From Parafrankia discariae (GTDB lineage: Bacteria; Actinomycetota; Actinomycetes; Frankiales; Frankiaceae), in assembly GCF_000373365.1 (NCBI RefSeq), contig NZ_KB891210.1:37009-101008 (forward strand): DNA of 64,000 nucleotides, written 5' to 3'. Below, in pieces: positions 53,045-61,596 of the stretch. The first letter of the stretch is position 1. Each line of letters opens with the position of its first letter. Both the position numbers and the translations under genes were made by a program. The notes below the pieces were generated by a model. It was not told the origin of the DNA. It searched no databases and worked only from the letters and a program-made list of their open reading frames with translations.

Positions 53045-54361
53045 GTGAGGATCGTCTGTGTGGGCGGGGGCCCGGCCGGGCTCTACTTCGCCATCTCCGC
53101 GAAGCGCCGGGACGCCGGCCACGAGATCACCGTCGTGGACCGTGACCCACCCGGCGCGACGTACGGCTGGGGCGTCGTCTACTGGGACAACCTGCTCGAC
53201 ATGCTGTTCCGCAACGATCCCGACAGCGCCCGCGAGATCCGCGCCGCGTCCAACCTCTGGCAGGAGCAGGACATCAGCCTGGGTGGTGAGCGGGTGGCGC
53301 ACTTCGCCGGCTACGGGTTCAGCGTGCAGCGGGCGGCCCTGCTCGACATCCTCACCCGGCGGGCGCAGGAGCTCGGCGTGCGGGTCGAGTACGGCCGCGA
53401 GGTCTCCGATCTCACCGACCTGGCGGACCTCGGGTGCCTCGGCGGCCTCGGCACGCACGCTGACGCCGACCTCGTGGTCGCCGCGGACGGCGCGAACAGC
53501 CAGGTGCGGAGCATGTTCGGGGACCGGTTCGGCACCCGGGTCGACACCGGCGGCAACCGCTACATCTGGCTGGGCACGCCGCGGCGCTTCGAGAGCTTCA
53601 CGTTCGCGTTCGAGCCGACCCCGGCCGGCTGGGTGTGGTTCCACGCCTACCCCTCCGGGACTGACGTGAGCACCTGCATCGTCGAGTGCGCGCCGCGGAC
53701 CTGGGACGCGCTCGGCCTGGGCGCCGCGGGCGAGGGCGAGGGGTTGCGCCTGCTCGGGGAGATCTTCGCCGGCCCGCTGGCCGGCGAGGGGCTGATCGAC
53801 CAGCCGCGCCGGCCCGCCCGCTGGCAGCGGTTCGGCCAGGTCAGCAACCGCGGCTGGTACTGGGACAACATGGTGCTGCTGGGCGACGCCGCCCACACCA
53901 CCCACTTCACGCTCGGGTCGGGCACGACCCTGGCCATGATGGACGGCGTCATGCTCGCCCAGATGCTCTACGAGCACGGCGAGGTCCCGGTGGCGCTGGC
54001 CGAGTTCGACCGGGCCGGCCGGGCCGCGCTGGCCCCGATACAGGCCCGGGCCAGGACGAGCATGGCCTGGTTCGAGCGGCTCGACGCCCAGTTCGACCGG
54101 GCCCGGCCGGTGGCCGACGGCGAGCCCGACCCGGTGAGCTTCGCCTACGCGATGGCCAACCGGCAGGGCGACCAGCCGCCGTGGCGGTACCAGACACACC
54201 GGGCGATGCAGGTCGGGGCCGTCCGACGGCTGCGCCGTGAGGTCGACTCGTCGGTGCGCTGGTACCTGGCCCGCCGCCGCGGCGAACCGGCCCGGCCCGG
54301 TTCCGCCCGCGGGGGGTCAGCCGCGTCGCCAGACCACCGGGACCTGGTTGCCGTTCGGTGA
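53045..54361 (+). CDS. FAD-dependent aromatic monooxygenase
   Basis: A 438-residue class A flavin monooxygenase. The N-terminal dinucleotide motif is VCVGGGPAGLYFAI, followed by VVDRDPPGATYGWGVVYW, an NADPH/FAD DG-type motif DLVVAADGANSQVRS, and the GD motif VLLGDAAHTTHFTLGSGT. YIWLGTPRRFESFTF and FHAYPSGTDVSTCIVEC resemble both salicylyl-/anthraniloyl-CoA hydroxylases and the tryptophan hydroxylase VioD. It therefore should hydroxylate an electron-rich aromatic ring. GTG 53045 has AGGGGGG upstream. It follows the Gly/Trp peptide gene on the same strand, raising the possibility that Trp in that peptide is the substrate. Its last 45 bases overlap the convergent HAF-repeat gene. Confidence 0.88.
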   Translation: MRIVCVGGGPAGLYFAISAKRRDAGHEITVVDRDPPGATYGWGVVYWDNLLDMLFRNDPDSAREIRAASNLWQEQDISLGGERVAHFAGYGFSVQRAALLDILTRRAQELGVRVEYGREVSDLTDLADLGCLGGLGTHADADLVVAADGANSQVRSMFGDRFGTRVDTGGNRYIWLGTPRRFESFTFAFEPTPAGWVWFHAYPSGTDVSTCIVECAPRTWDALGLGAAGEGEGLRLLGEIFAGPLAGEGLIDQPRRPARWQRFGQVSNRGWYWDNMVLLGDAAHTTHFTLGSGTTLAMMDGVMLAQMLYEHGEVPVALAEFDRAGRAALAPIQARARTSMAWFERLDAQFDRARPVADGEPDPVSFAYAMANRQGDQPPWRYQTHRAMQVGAVRRLRREVDSSVRWYLARRRGEPARPGSARGGSAASPDHRDLVAVR

Positions 54362-55744
54362 TCCCAGGTAGCCGACCAGCAGACCCGAACGGTTGATCCC
54401 GGCCACCGAGCCGGACTGCAACGGCGCCGGGCCGCGCAGGTCGTGGGACTCGCCGTCGACCCACACCCAGGGCCGGTCGACGCCGTCCAGCGTCGTGGCC
54501 GATCCGATCACGGTGCCGTCGTCGGCGAGGTCGGCCGGGGAGGCGGTGTCGCCGCCGAGCCCGGTCACCGGCTGCAGTTGGCCGGCGGTCCAGACGGAGG
54601 CGGCGGAGGTGAACGCCGGGTACTTCTGGACGCTCTCCCCGCCGATCCCGCCCTCGACCGGGTACGCGGGGGCCTCGTGGCTCTCCACCAGCACCTGGCC
54701 GCGCTCGTTGATCGCGGTGGCCGAGCTCTCGGTGAACCCGGCGGACGTGCCCAGGTCGCGCATCCGCCCGTTCTCCCAGAGGAACGCGTGGCCGTGCCCG
54801 TCCGCGGTCTCGCTCACCCCGACGACCTGGCCCCGGTCGTTGATGTCGACCGGGGTGCTGTAGGATCCGCCGAGGGTGCCGAGGTCGCGCAGCCCGCCCG
54901 GCCCGGACAGGAACGCGTGCTGCTGGCCGTCCGCGGTCGCACTGATCCCGGCGACCTGCCCGTGGCCGTTGATCAGCTCGGCGCTGCTCCACGACCCGCC
55001 GAGCGTGCCCAGGTCGACCGCGTTCCCGTCCCGCCAGACCGTCGCCCGGGTGTCGGTCGCGCCCGGGTAGTCCGAGACGGTGCCGCCGTTCTCCGCGGCG
55101 CTCCCCGTTGCGGCCTCCCCGGTTCCGGTCTGCCCGGTTCCGGGCTGTCCCGCTGTTGTCTGTCCCGCTTCGGTCGGTCCGTTTTCCGGCTCCTCGGCCG
55201 CGGGCTCGCCGGCGCCGCCCGTCATCATCGGGGAGTCCGTGCCGCTCAGCCCGACCACGGTGCCGTCGGCGCCGATCGCGGACGCGAAGCTGTAGCGGTT
55301 CGGCCCGGGGTCGGTCGGCTCCAGGGTGGTCAGGGTTCCGTCCGTCCAGACGAACCCCCGGTTCGGCCCGGTGCTCGGGAACCGGATGCCGGCGACCTGG
55401 CCGCTGTCATTGACCGCCAGCGGAATCGTGTCCGGAATCGAGGTGGGGACGCCGTCGCGCCACACGACCCCGCTGCCGCCGAACGCCTCGTCCCAGACCT
55501 GCCCGATGACCACGCCGTCGTCGTTCATGTCGGTGGCCAGCCCGGACACGGCGCCCGTCGGCAGGTCCAGCGCGACCAGCTCCAGCTCACCGCCGTGGTA
55601 GGAGAACCCCCCGGGGGAGGCCGCGGCCGCGGGCGGAGCCAGCGCCGCCGCGGCGCCGATCGCGCCGGCGGTGGTGAGCGCGGTGAGCGCGGTGAGGGCG
55701 GCGAGCGCCTCGGCCCGCACCCGCGCCCTCGTGGTGCCCGTCAT
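54317..55744 (-). CDS. Exported HAF-repeat protein
   Basis: A 475-residue secreted protein. An Ala-rich signal peptide (residues about 10-42, ending near PAAAASPG) precedes repeated units of the extracellular HAF family: a strand, a loop with an Ile/Val-Asn-Asp/Glu-x-Gly-Gln-Val core, then HAFLW plus an Asn-Gly-x-Met-x-Asp-Leu-Gly strand. Good copies are INDRGQVVGVSETADGHGHA, INGHGQVAGISATADG and INERGQVLVES. A 70-residue Gly/Thr/Glu linker interrupts the array. The repeats probably build a beta-propeller. The function of this family is not known. ATG 55744 has GGAGG 6 bases upstream. The gene ends 45 bases inside the convergent monooxygenase gene. Confidence 0.85.
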   Translation of the reverse strand: MTGTTRARVRAEALAALTALTALTTAGAIGAAAALAPPAAAASPGGFSYHGGELELVALDLPTGAVSGLATDMNDDGVVIGQVWDEAFGGSGVVWRDGVPTSIPDTIPLAVNDSGQVAGIRFPSTGPNRGFVWTDGTLTTLEPTDPGPNRYSFASAIGADGTVVGLSGTDSPMMTGGAGEPAAEEPENGPTEAGQTTAGQPGTGQTGTGEAATGSAAENGGTVSDYPGATDTRATVWRDGNAVDLGTLGGSWSSAELINGHGQVAGISATADGQQHAFLSGPGGLRDLGTLGGSYSTPVDINDRGQVVGVSETADGHGHAFLWENGRMRDLGTSAGFTESSATAINERGQVLVESHEAPAYPVEGGIGGESVQKYPAFTSAASVWTAGQLQPVTGLGGDTASPADLADDGTVIGSATTLDGVDRPWVWVDGESHDLRGPAPLQSGSVAGINRSGLLVGYLGSPNGNQVPVVWRRG

Positions 55745-55911
55745 GGGCGCCTCCTGAGATCGAAAAATTACTCTCCGTAGTCGATCTCGGATGCTAGGTC
55801 GCCACCGGGCCGGCGGCCGGCAGCGCTCGCTGTCGGATGAACGACCGCCGCCCATGCCGTGCGGCGCGCTGCCATGCTGGGACGGGCAGGGCACGCGACG
55901 GGAGCGGGGGC

Positions 55912-56622
55912 ATGGGCGAGGAGTCGGCGTCGCGGGCCGGGGGGCGGGTGCTGTTCGTCGACGACGAGCCGCAGCTGCTGCGCGCGATGCGGATCACCCT
56001 GCGCGCCCGCGGCTACGAGGTCCGCACCGCGGTCGACGGCGGGCACGCGCTGGCGGAGGCCGCCGCCCACCCGCCCGGCATCGTGCTGCTCGACCTGGGC
56101 CTGCCGGACATGGACGGTATCGAGGTCATCCGCGGCCTGCGCGGGTGGACCGGCGTCCCGATCATCGTCCTGTCGGGGCGGACGTCCGGGCCGGAGAAGA
56201 TCGCCTCGCTGGACGCGGGGGCCGACGACTACATCACCAAGCCGTTCTCCGTCGAGGAGCTGCTGGCCCGGATGCGCGCCGTCGCCCGCCGGGCCCCGGC
56301 CGCCGAGACCGGGCCGAGCGCCGACGTCGGCGACTACCGGGTGGACTTCGCGGCGAAGGCGGTGACCGCCCGGACCGAGGGCGGGGCGGCCGTCCACCTG
56401 ACGCCCACGGAGTGGCGCCTGCTCGAGGCGCTCGTCCGCAACCCGGGCAAGCTCGTCGGCAGCCGCGCGCTCGTCAGCGAGGTCTGGGGACCGGCCTACG
56501 CCACCGACACGTCGTCGCTGCGCCTCTACATCAACCGGCTGCGCCGCAAGCTCGAGCCGGACCCCACCCGCCCGCGCCACCTCACCACCGAACCGGGGAT
56601 GGGCTACCGCTACCAGCCCTGA
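55912..56622 (+). CDS. OmpR/KdpE-like response regulator, orphan
   Basis: A 236-residue regulator. The receiver shows the acidic pair in VLFVDDEPQ, the phospho-acceptor Asp in LLDLGLPDMDG, Thr/Ser in IIVLSGR and Lys in DDYITKPFS. The C-terminal OmpR-type winged helix is LTPTEWRLLEALVRNPGKLV, then YINRLRRKLEPD and the wing TEPGMGYRYQP. Similarity is closest to KdpE, but there is no kdpD kinase or kdpFABC potassium transporter nearby, so the name is not used. ATG 55912 follows a GGAG(C)GGGGG stretch. OmpR-type regulators bind 10-11-base direct repeats like those at 52556-52582, but a link is speculative. Confidence 0.9.
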   Translation: MGEESASRAGGRVLFVDDEPQLLRAMRITLRARGYEVRTAVDGGHALAEAAAHPPGIVLLDLGLPDMDGIEVIRGLRGWTGVPIIVLSGRTSGPEKIASLDAGADDYITKPFSVEELLARMRAVARRAPAAETGPSADVGDYRVDFAAKAVTARTEGGAAVHLTPTEWRLLEALVRNPGKLVGSRALVSEVWGPAYATDTSSLRLYINRLRRKLEPDPTRPRHLTTEPGMGYRYQP

Positions 56623-56660
56623 TCCCCGATCCCCGGCTGTCCGGCACCGGGCCAGATTTC

Positions 56661-56674
56661 TGACTTTAATGTCA
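56661..56674 (+). promoter_or_regulatory. TGAC-N6-GTCA palindrome in an AT-rich promoter region
   Basis: TGAC (56661-56664) and GTCA (56671-56674) flank TTTAAT in one of the few AT-rich stretches of the window, 50-65 bases before the LLM oxidoreductase gene. It is a plausible operator/promoter, of the kind bound by dimeric regulators such as TetR or FadR types. Confidence 0.4.
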
Positions 56675-56726
56675 ATTTTCTGGTAGACAGATTCCACGGA
56701 CCGGCCCGCGGCGGACGCACGACGAG

Positions 56727-57635
56727 GTGACGATGATGCGCTTCATCTTCCACTACCCGGAGACCTCGGGCACTGACGGCGACATGCTCGATCCCGGTCC
56801 GCTGCACGAGGTGGCGGCGGCCGCCGAGCGGGCCGGCTTCGACGGCTTCTCACTGACCGAGCACCCCGTCCCCGGCGCCCGCTGGCTCGAGAACGGCGGG
56901 CACCAGAGCCTCGACCCGTTCGTCGCGCTGGGCTACGCCGCGGCGGCGACCACCCGGCTGCGGCTGCTCACCTACCTGTCGGTCGCGCCGTACCGCAACC
57001 CGTTCCTGCTGGCCAAGGCCGCGGCGACCGTCGACAAGCTCTCCGGTGGCCGGTTCACCCTCGGCATCGGCACGGGCTACCAGAAGTCCGAGTTCTACGC
57101 GCTCGGCGTCGACATCGACGAGCGCAACACGCTCTTCGATGAGATCCTCGAGGCGCTGCCGCTGCACTGGAGCGGCGAGCCGTTCAGCTACAAGGGCCTG
57201 CACTTCGACGCCCGCAACGTGATCGCCCGCCCGCGGCCGGTCCAGGACCCGATCCCGATCTGGATCGGCGGCAACTCGAAGCTGAGCCGTCGCCGGGTGG
57301 CGGCCCGCGCGCAGGGCTGGATGCCGATGTCCGGTGGCGCCCAGCTGGTCGCCACGGCCCGCACGGCCTCGATCGGCTCGCTCGCCGAGCTCGCCGGCAT
57401 GATCAGCGAGGTGCGGAACGCCGCCGCCGCGAACGGCCGGACCGACCAGATCGACGTGATGTACTCCTACTCGACCGCCATCTCGGCGGAGAACGTCAGC
57501 GAGGACCGGCACGGCGAGGCCCTGGCCGAGATCGAGAAGGCGGGCGTGACCTGGGCGGTGGTCTCGTCCCACACCCGGTCCGCCGCCGAGACCCTCGAGT
57601 TCATCGAGGCCTTCGGCGCGGCCCACCTCTCGTGA
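56727..57635 (+). CDS. LLM-class F420-dependent oxidoreductase-like protein
   Basis: A 302-residue luciferase-like monooxygenase family TIM barrel. It shows RFIFHYPETSG at the N-terminus, AERAGFDGFSLTEHP, TTRLRLLTYLSVAPYRNP, VDKLSGGRFTLGIGTGYQKSEF and PIPIWIGGNSKLSRRRVAARAQGW. The LSGGRFTLGIGTGY and WIGG motifs are standard for actinobacterial F420-dependent oxidoreductases, which use reduced F420 (or FMN) for hydride transfer. The substrate is unknown, but the neighbouring SDR, P450 and thiolase genes suggest lipid or steroid metabolism. GTG 56727 is used; ATG 56733 or 56736 are equally possible because GACGAGG lies just upstream. Confidence 0.87.
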   Translation: MTMMRFIFHYPETSGTDGDMLDPGPLHEVAAAAERAGFDGFSLTEHPVPGARWLENGGHQSLDPFVALGYAAAATTRLRLLTYLSVAPYRNPFLLAKAAATVDKLSGGRFTLGIGTGYQKSEFYALGVDIDERNTLFDEILEALPLHWSGEPFSYKGLHFDARNVIARPRPVQDPIPIWIGGNSKLSRRRVAARAQGWMPMSGGAQLVATARTASIGSLAELAGMISEVRNAAAANGRTDQIDVMYSYSTAISAENVSEDRHGEALAEIEKAGVTWAVVSSHTRSAAETLEFIEAFGAAHLS

Positions 57636-57748
57636 CGCCCGCCCGGACCTGACCCCGGCCGGGGAATCGGCGCCGGTCAGGTGCCGGGCCGGTCAGGCGG
57701 TGATGGTGGCAGTCAGCTGACAGCGGTCGTGGAGTGGAGGCGCGGGTC

Positions 57749-58639
57749 ATGGGTTGGTTCGAGGACAGAGGCGGGCTGGCGGGCAGCGTCGCCGTGGTCA
57801 CCGGGGGAGCGGGGGGCATCGGCGGGGCCGTGACCACCGACCTGGCGGCCAATGGCGTGCGCCTCGCGGTGGTCGACATCGACAAGGACGCGATCGAGAC
57901 CCTGCAGGCCGCGCTGGATGAGCAGGGCGCCGAGGCGATCGTGCAGCACGGCGACGCCCGCGACCCCGACGTGCTCGCGGCGCTGTTCGCCGCCGTCGAC
58001 GAACGCTGGGGACGGGTCGACACCCTGGTCAACGTCGTCGGCGGCACCTTCCGCGCACCCTTCGTGGAGACCAGCCCGAACGGCTGGAACGCGTTGCTGC
58101 GGATGAATCTCATGCACGTGCTGCACGCCTGCTCGCTGGCCGTGCCCCGGATGCAGGCGGGCGGGCGCGGCGGCAGCATCATCAACCTGACCACGATCGA
58201 GGCGCACCGGGCCGCCCCCGGGTTCGCGGTCTACTCGGCGGCCAAGGCCGCGGTGGAGCAGTTCGGCCGGACCCTGGCGGTGGAGCTCGCCCCCGACCGC
58301 ATCCGGGTCAACAACGTCGCCCCCGACTACACCCCGACTCCCAACATGGCCAAGATGTCCGGCGGCGACGGTGCCTACTCGACCGAGGCCGGGGTCCGCA
58401 TCGGCATCCCGATGGGCCGGGCCGGCGAGGTCACCGACGTGTCCGGCTGCGTCGTCTTCCTCGCCTCCGGCCTCTCCACCTACGTCACCGGTTCGACCCT
58501 GCACCCCGACGGCGGCACCTACGCCTCGTCGGGCTGGCTGAACTGGCCCGACATCGGCTTCTCGAACCACGCCCCCGCGCACGTCGTGGCGACCCTGGGC
58601 GCGACCGGCGCCGAGCCCCCGGCGGCCGGGGAAGGCTGA
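57749..58639 (+). CDS. Short-chain dehydrogenase/reductase
   Basis: A 296-residue classical SDR. The cofactor motif is VVTGGAGGIGGAVTTDLA with a following VVDID that favours NAD(H). NVVGGTF, the catalytic Ser region IINLTTIEAHRA and the Tyr-x-x-x-Lys motif YSAAK complete the active site; GSTLHPDGGTYAS is the usual C-terminal cofactor loop. The active-site strand has Thr-Thr where Ser is usual (NLTTIEA), so the catalytic Ser may be replaced by Thr. ATG 57749 has GGAGG about 9 bases upstream. It follows the LLM gene on the same strand and converges with the P450 gene, 12 bases from its stop. Confidence 0.9.
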   Translation: MGWFEDRGGLAGSVAVVTGGAGGIGGAVTTDLAANGVRLAVVDIDKDAIETLQAALDEQGAEAIVQHGDARDPDVLAALFAAVDERWGRVDTLVNVVGGTFRAPFVETSPNGWNALLRMNLMHVLHACSLAVPRMQAGGRGGSIINLTTIEAHRAAPGFAVYSAAKAAVEQFGRTLAVELAPDRIRVNNVAPDYTPTPNMAKMSGGDGAYSTEAGVRIGIPMGRAGEVTDVSGCVVFLASGLSTYVTGSTLHPDGGTYASSGWLNWPDIGFSNHAPAHVVATLGATGAEPPAAGEG

Positions 58640-58651
58640 GGGGCGGGCCCG

Positions 58652-59839
58652 TCAGCCGAGGGTGATCGGGAGCTTCTCGTAGCCGCGGACGGTGCTGGTG
58701 TGCAGGCGGACCGCGTGGTCGTGGTCGACGTCCCATTCGGGGAAGCGACGCAGCGTCTCCTGTAGCGCGACCCGGCCCTCGAGCCGGGCCAGGGAGGCAC
58801 CGAGGCAGAAGTGCACACCGTGGCCGAAGGAGACGTGGCTGTCGAACCGGCGGTGGATGTCGAAGCGATCGGCGTCGGGGTACTTCCGCTCGTCCCGGCC
58901 GGCCGCGCCGGTGATCAGCAGGACCTTCGACTTGGCGGGGAGCACCGTGCCGTGCAGCTCCACCTCCCTGGTCAGCACCCGGCCCTGCACCGGGGACGGC
59001 GCCTCGTAGCGCAGCAGCTCCTCGATCGTGTTGCCGAGCAGGGACGGGTCGGTGGCGAGCTCGGCGCGCTGGTCGGGGTGCGCGGCCAGGACGAACCCCG
59101 CCCAGCCGAGCAGCCGGGCGACGGTCTCGGTGCCGGCGCTGACGAGCAGGTTCGTGAAGTCGGCGGCCTGCTGGGTGGTGAGGTGCCGGGAACCGGTCTC
59201 GCTCCTGACCTCCGCCTCGACCAGGGCGGTCATCATGTCGTCGCGGGGCTGGCGGCGGCGGAGCTCGATCTGCTCGCTCCAGTAGGTGTGCAGCTTGATC
59301 TGGGCGCCGAAGGAGATGTCGTTGATCATCCCGGCGCCCTCCTCCAGATGGAAGGTCTGGTCGATGAGCTGGCGGACGTACTCGCGGTCCGCCGGGTCGA
59401 CCCCGATCAGCTCGGAGATGACCTTGGACGGGAGCTGGGCCGCGAAGTCCTGCACGTAGTCGAAGCCGCCCCCGCCCACCTGAGGGTCGAGCATCTCGGC
59501 GCACAGGGCCCGGATGGAGTCCTCGAGCGCCGAGATCCGCCGCGGGGTGAACGCCCGGGAGACCAGGGTGCGCAGCTCGGTGTGCGTCGGCGGGTCGATG
59601 AAGATGATGAGCCCGGTCTGCATCGGTTCCGGAGACATGATCTCCAGGACGGTCCCGTAGGCCGAGCTGTAGGTCGCCGGATCCCGGTGGGCGGCCTCGA
59701 CGTCGGCGTGCCGCGACAGCGCGAAGAAGTCGAGCCGGTCATTGCGGTATACCGGCGCCTCGTCGCGCATCCGGCGCCACACGTCGTACGGTGCCAGATG
59801 GGTCACCTTGTCGAACGGATCCCAGTCCAAAGCCGTCAT
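58652..59839 (-). CDS. Cytochrome P450
   Basis: A 395-residue soluble bacterial P450. The haem-binding loop FGHGVHFCLGASLAR contains the thiolate Cys345; the I-helix is LLVSAGTETVARLL with the oxygen-activating acidic-Thr pair as Glu-Thr, and the K-helix EELLRYEAP carries the ExxR motif. IIFIDPPTHTELRTLVSRAFTPRRI is the B'/C-helix region. It needs external ferredoxin and reductase, none of which lie in the window. Its place among lipid-type catabolic genes suggests oxidation of a terpenoid, steroid or fatty-acid substrate. The ATG at 59839 has only a weak ribosome site. Confidence 0.95.
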   Translation of the reverse strand: MTALDWDPFDKVTHLAPYDVWRRMRDEAPVYRNDRLDFFALSRHADVEAAHRDPATYSSAYGTVLEIMSPEPMQTGLIIFIDPPTHTELRTLVSRAFTPRRISALEDSIRALCAEMLDPQVGGGGFDYVQDFAAQLPSKVISELIGVDPADREYVRQLIDQTFHLEEGAGMINDISFGAQIKLHTYWSEQIELRRRQPRDDMMTALVEAEVRSETGSRHLTTQQAADFTNLLVSAGTETVARLLGWAGFVLAAHPDQRAELATDPSLLGNTIEELLRYEAPSPVQGRVLTREVELHGTVLPAKSKVLLITGAAGRDERKYPDADRFDIHRRFDSHVSFGHGVHFCLGASLARLEGRVALQETLRRFPEWDVDHDHAVRLHTSTVRGYEKLPITLG

Positions 59840-59938
59840 GCCGTAACTATGGCAGAACTGGTCCGGACTTGATCCGTCCGCAAGGTGCCACCGTGTGCCG
59901 CTGCGTCCCGACCCGGTGCCGCTACGTCGGGCCGTCGC

Positions 59939-61564
59939 TTACGAGCCGTCGCGCCGCAGGAGCAGTACGCCGGACGGCGTCCCGCCACCGGAGGTGACCA
60001 CGGCCGTCCGCGCGTCGGCCACCTGCCGCTCGCCGGCCTCGTGGCGGAGCTGGGTGATCGCCTCGTAGAAGAACCCGTACCCGTGGGTACGGCCCTCGGA
60101 GAGCTGGCCGCCGTGCGGGTTGATCGGCAGCTCGCCGTCGATCGCGATCCGCCGGCCCTGGTCGAGCCAGTCCTTGGCCTCGCCGATGCCGCAGAACCCC
60201 AGCGCCTCGATCCAGGAGATCGCGTTGAAGGTGAAGCCGTCGTAGACCAGGGCCAGGTCGACGTCGGAGGGACGCATGTCGGTCCTGGTCCACAGGTGCG
60301 CGGACTGGCCGAGTACCTGCGGTTCGTGGGTGATGATGCCCTGGTCCCAGGAGACCCGCTCGAGGATCTGCGTTCCGACGGCCTCGACCCGGATCGCCGG
60401 CTTCGGCAGGTCGCCGGCCACCGAGGCGTCCGAGACGATGACCGCGATCGACGCGTCGCACGGGACGTCGCAGTCGTAGAGCCCGAACGGCGTCGTGATG
60501 GGCCGCGCCGACATGTAGTCGTCGAGGGTCAGCGGCTCCCGGTAGATGGCCGCCGGGTTGCGCGCGGCGCCCGCCCGGCCGTTGAGGGCGATCGCGGCGA
60601 GCATCTCCCGGTCGGCGCCATAGCGGTGGAAGTACTGGTTGGCGTTCATCGCGATCCAGTTCGCCGCCGACAGCGCCCCGAACGGCGCGCGCCACAGCGA
60701 CGAGGTGTTGGAGACCCGCGCGGGCGCCTGGCCCAGGCCGAGCGCCCGGTAGGTGGACTCCCACACCGTCCGGAAGCACAGCACGTGCCGGCACAGGCCC
60801 GAGGCGACCGCCATCATCGCGGTGATGACCGAGCCACCCGGGCCAGGCAGGTCGCCGCCGCCGTTCGTCCAGGTCGGGTGGATGCGCAGCGCCTCCTCGA
60901 CGGCGCTCACCCCGCCCTCGCTCATCCCCGCCGCGCCGGGGCCCGGGTAGGTGGAGAGCCCGTCGATGTCCTCCAGCCGCAGACCGGCGTCCTCGACCGC
61001 CTTGAGGCAGGCGTCGACGGTCAGTGACAGCGGGTCGACCATCAGCCGGCGCCCCATCGCAGAGCGCCCGATGCCGGAGAGGACCGCGCGGTGCTCGAAG
61101 CGGTCCGAGCTCAGCGGCGCGCGGGGGGTGGGCAGGTTCGGCTCGCCGACGCGGTCGGTCGGGTCGGTCGTTCCGGTCGGTTCGAACAGGGCGAGCCAGA
61201 CATCCTCGTGCTGCTCGAAGCGGACGTCGACCTCCTGGCCGATGTGCACGTCCTTCGGCTCGCAGCCGATGATGTTCGTGGTCAGCCGGACGCTGGCGTC
61301 CTCCGCCAGCGCCACGTTGGCGATCACGTAGGGCGGCTTCATCGCCGGTGACCACTGCTGCGCGTTCACGGTGAACCCGACGACCGTGGCCCGGCCGGAC
61401 ACCTCCGTCGGCGCCCAGTCGCGGCTGCGGCACTTCGGGCAGATCGGTACCGGCGGGTGGACGAGCTGGCCGCAGTCGGAACAGCCCTGCACCCGCAGGG
61501 TGCCGTCGGCACCGGAGGTCCAGAACCACTCGGTGGCGGGGGTGAGCTCGGGGAGTGGGCGCAT
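59939..61564 (-). CDS. DUF35 OB-fold/thiolase-like (lipid-transfer type) fusion
   Basis: A 541-residue fusion. Residues 1-130 are a DUF35 rubredoxin-like zinc ribbon plus OB fold: CSDCG and CPKC supply the four Cys, then TVVGFTVNAQQWSP. Residues about 155-541 are a non-decarboxylating thiolase-like/SCP-x (lipid-transfer) domain: AVLSGIGRSAMGRR, VDACLKAVEDAGL, ISWIEALGFCGIGEA and NPHGGQLSEGRTHGYGF. In actinobacterial steroid catabolism, DUF35 (ChsH2) and aldolase (Ltp2) are separate partners that cleave side-chain beta-hydroxyacyl-CoA; here they are one chain. ATG 61564 is preferred (AGAGGA upstream) over GTG 61591. It follows the hot-dog gene by 32 bases. Confidence 0.88.
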   Translation of the reverse strand: MRPLPELTPATEWFWTSGADGTLRVQGCSDCGQLVHPPVPICPKCRSRDWAPTEVSGRATVVGFTVNAQQWSPAMKPPYVIANVALAEDASVRLTTNIIGCEPKDVHIGQEVDVRFEQHEDVWLALFEPTGTTDPTDRVGEPNLPTPRAPLSSDRFEHRAVLSGIGRSAMGRRLMVDPLSLTVDACLKAVEDAGLRLEDIDGLSTYPGPGAAGMSEGGVSAVEEALRIHPTWTNGGGDLPGPGGSVITAMMAVASGLCRHVLCFRTVWESTYRALGLGQAPARVSNTSSLWRAPFGALSAANWIAMNANQYFHRYGADREMLAAIALNGRAGAARNPAAIYREPLTLDDYMSARPITTPFGLYDCDVPCDASIAVIVSDASVAGDLPKPAIRVEAVGTQILERVSWDQGIITHEPQVLGQSAHLWTRTDMRPSDVDLALVYDGFTFNAISWIEALGFCGIGEAKDWLDQGRRIAIDGELPINPHGGQLSEGRTHGYGFFYEAITQLRHEAGERQVADARTAVVTSGGGTPSGVLLLRRDGS

Positions 61565-61596
61565 CGCTGCTGGTCGTCCTCTCTGTGCCACGGCCG

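Noticed and set aside
55912..56622. Naming the orphan regulator KdpE
   Set aside because: Motifs are KdpE-like, but no KdpD kinase or potassium-transport genes are nearby.
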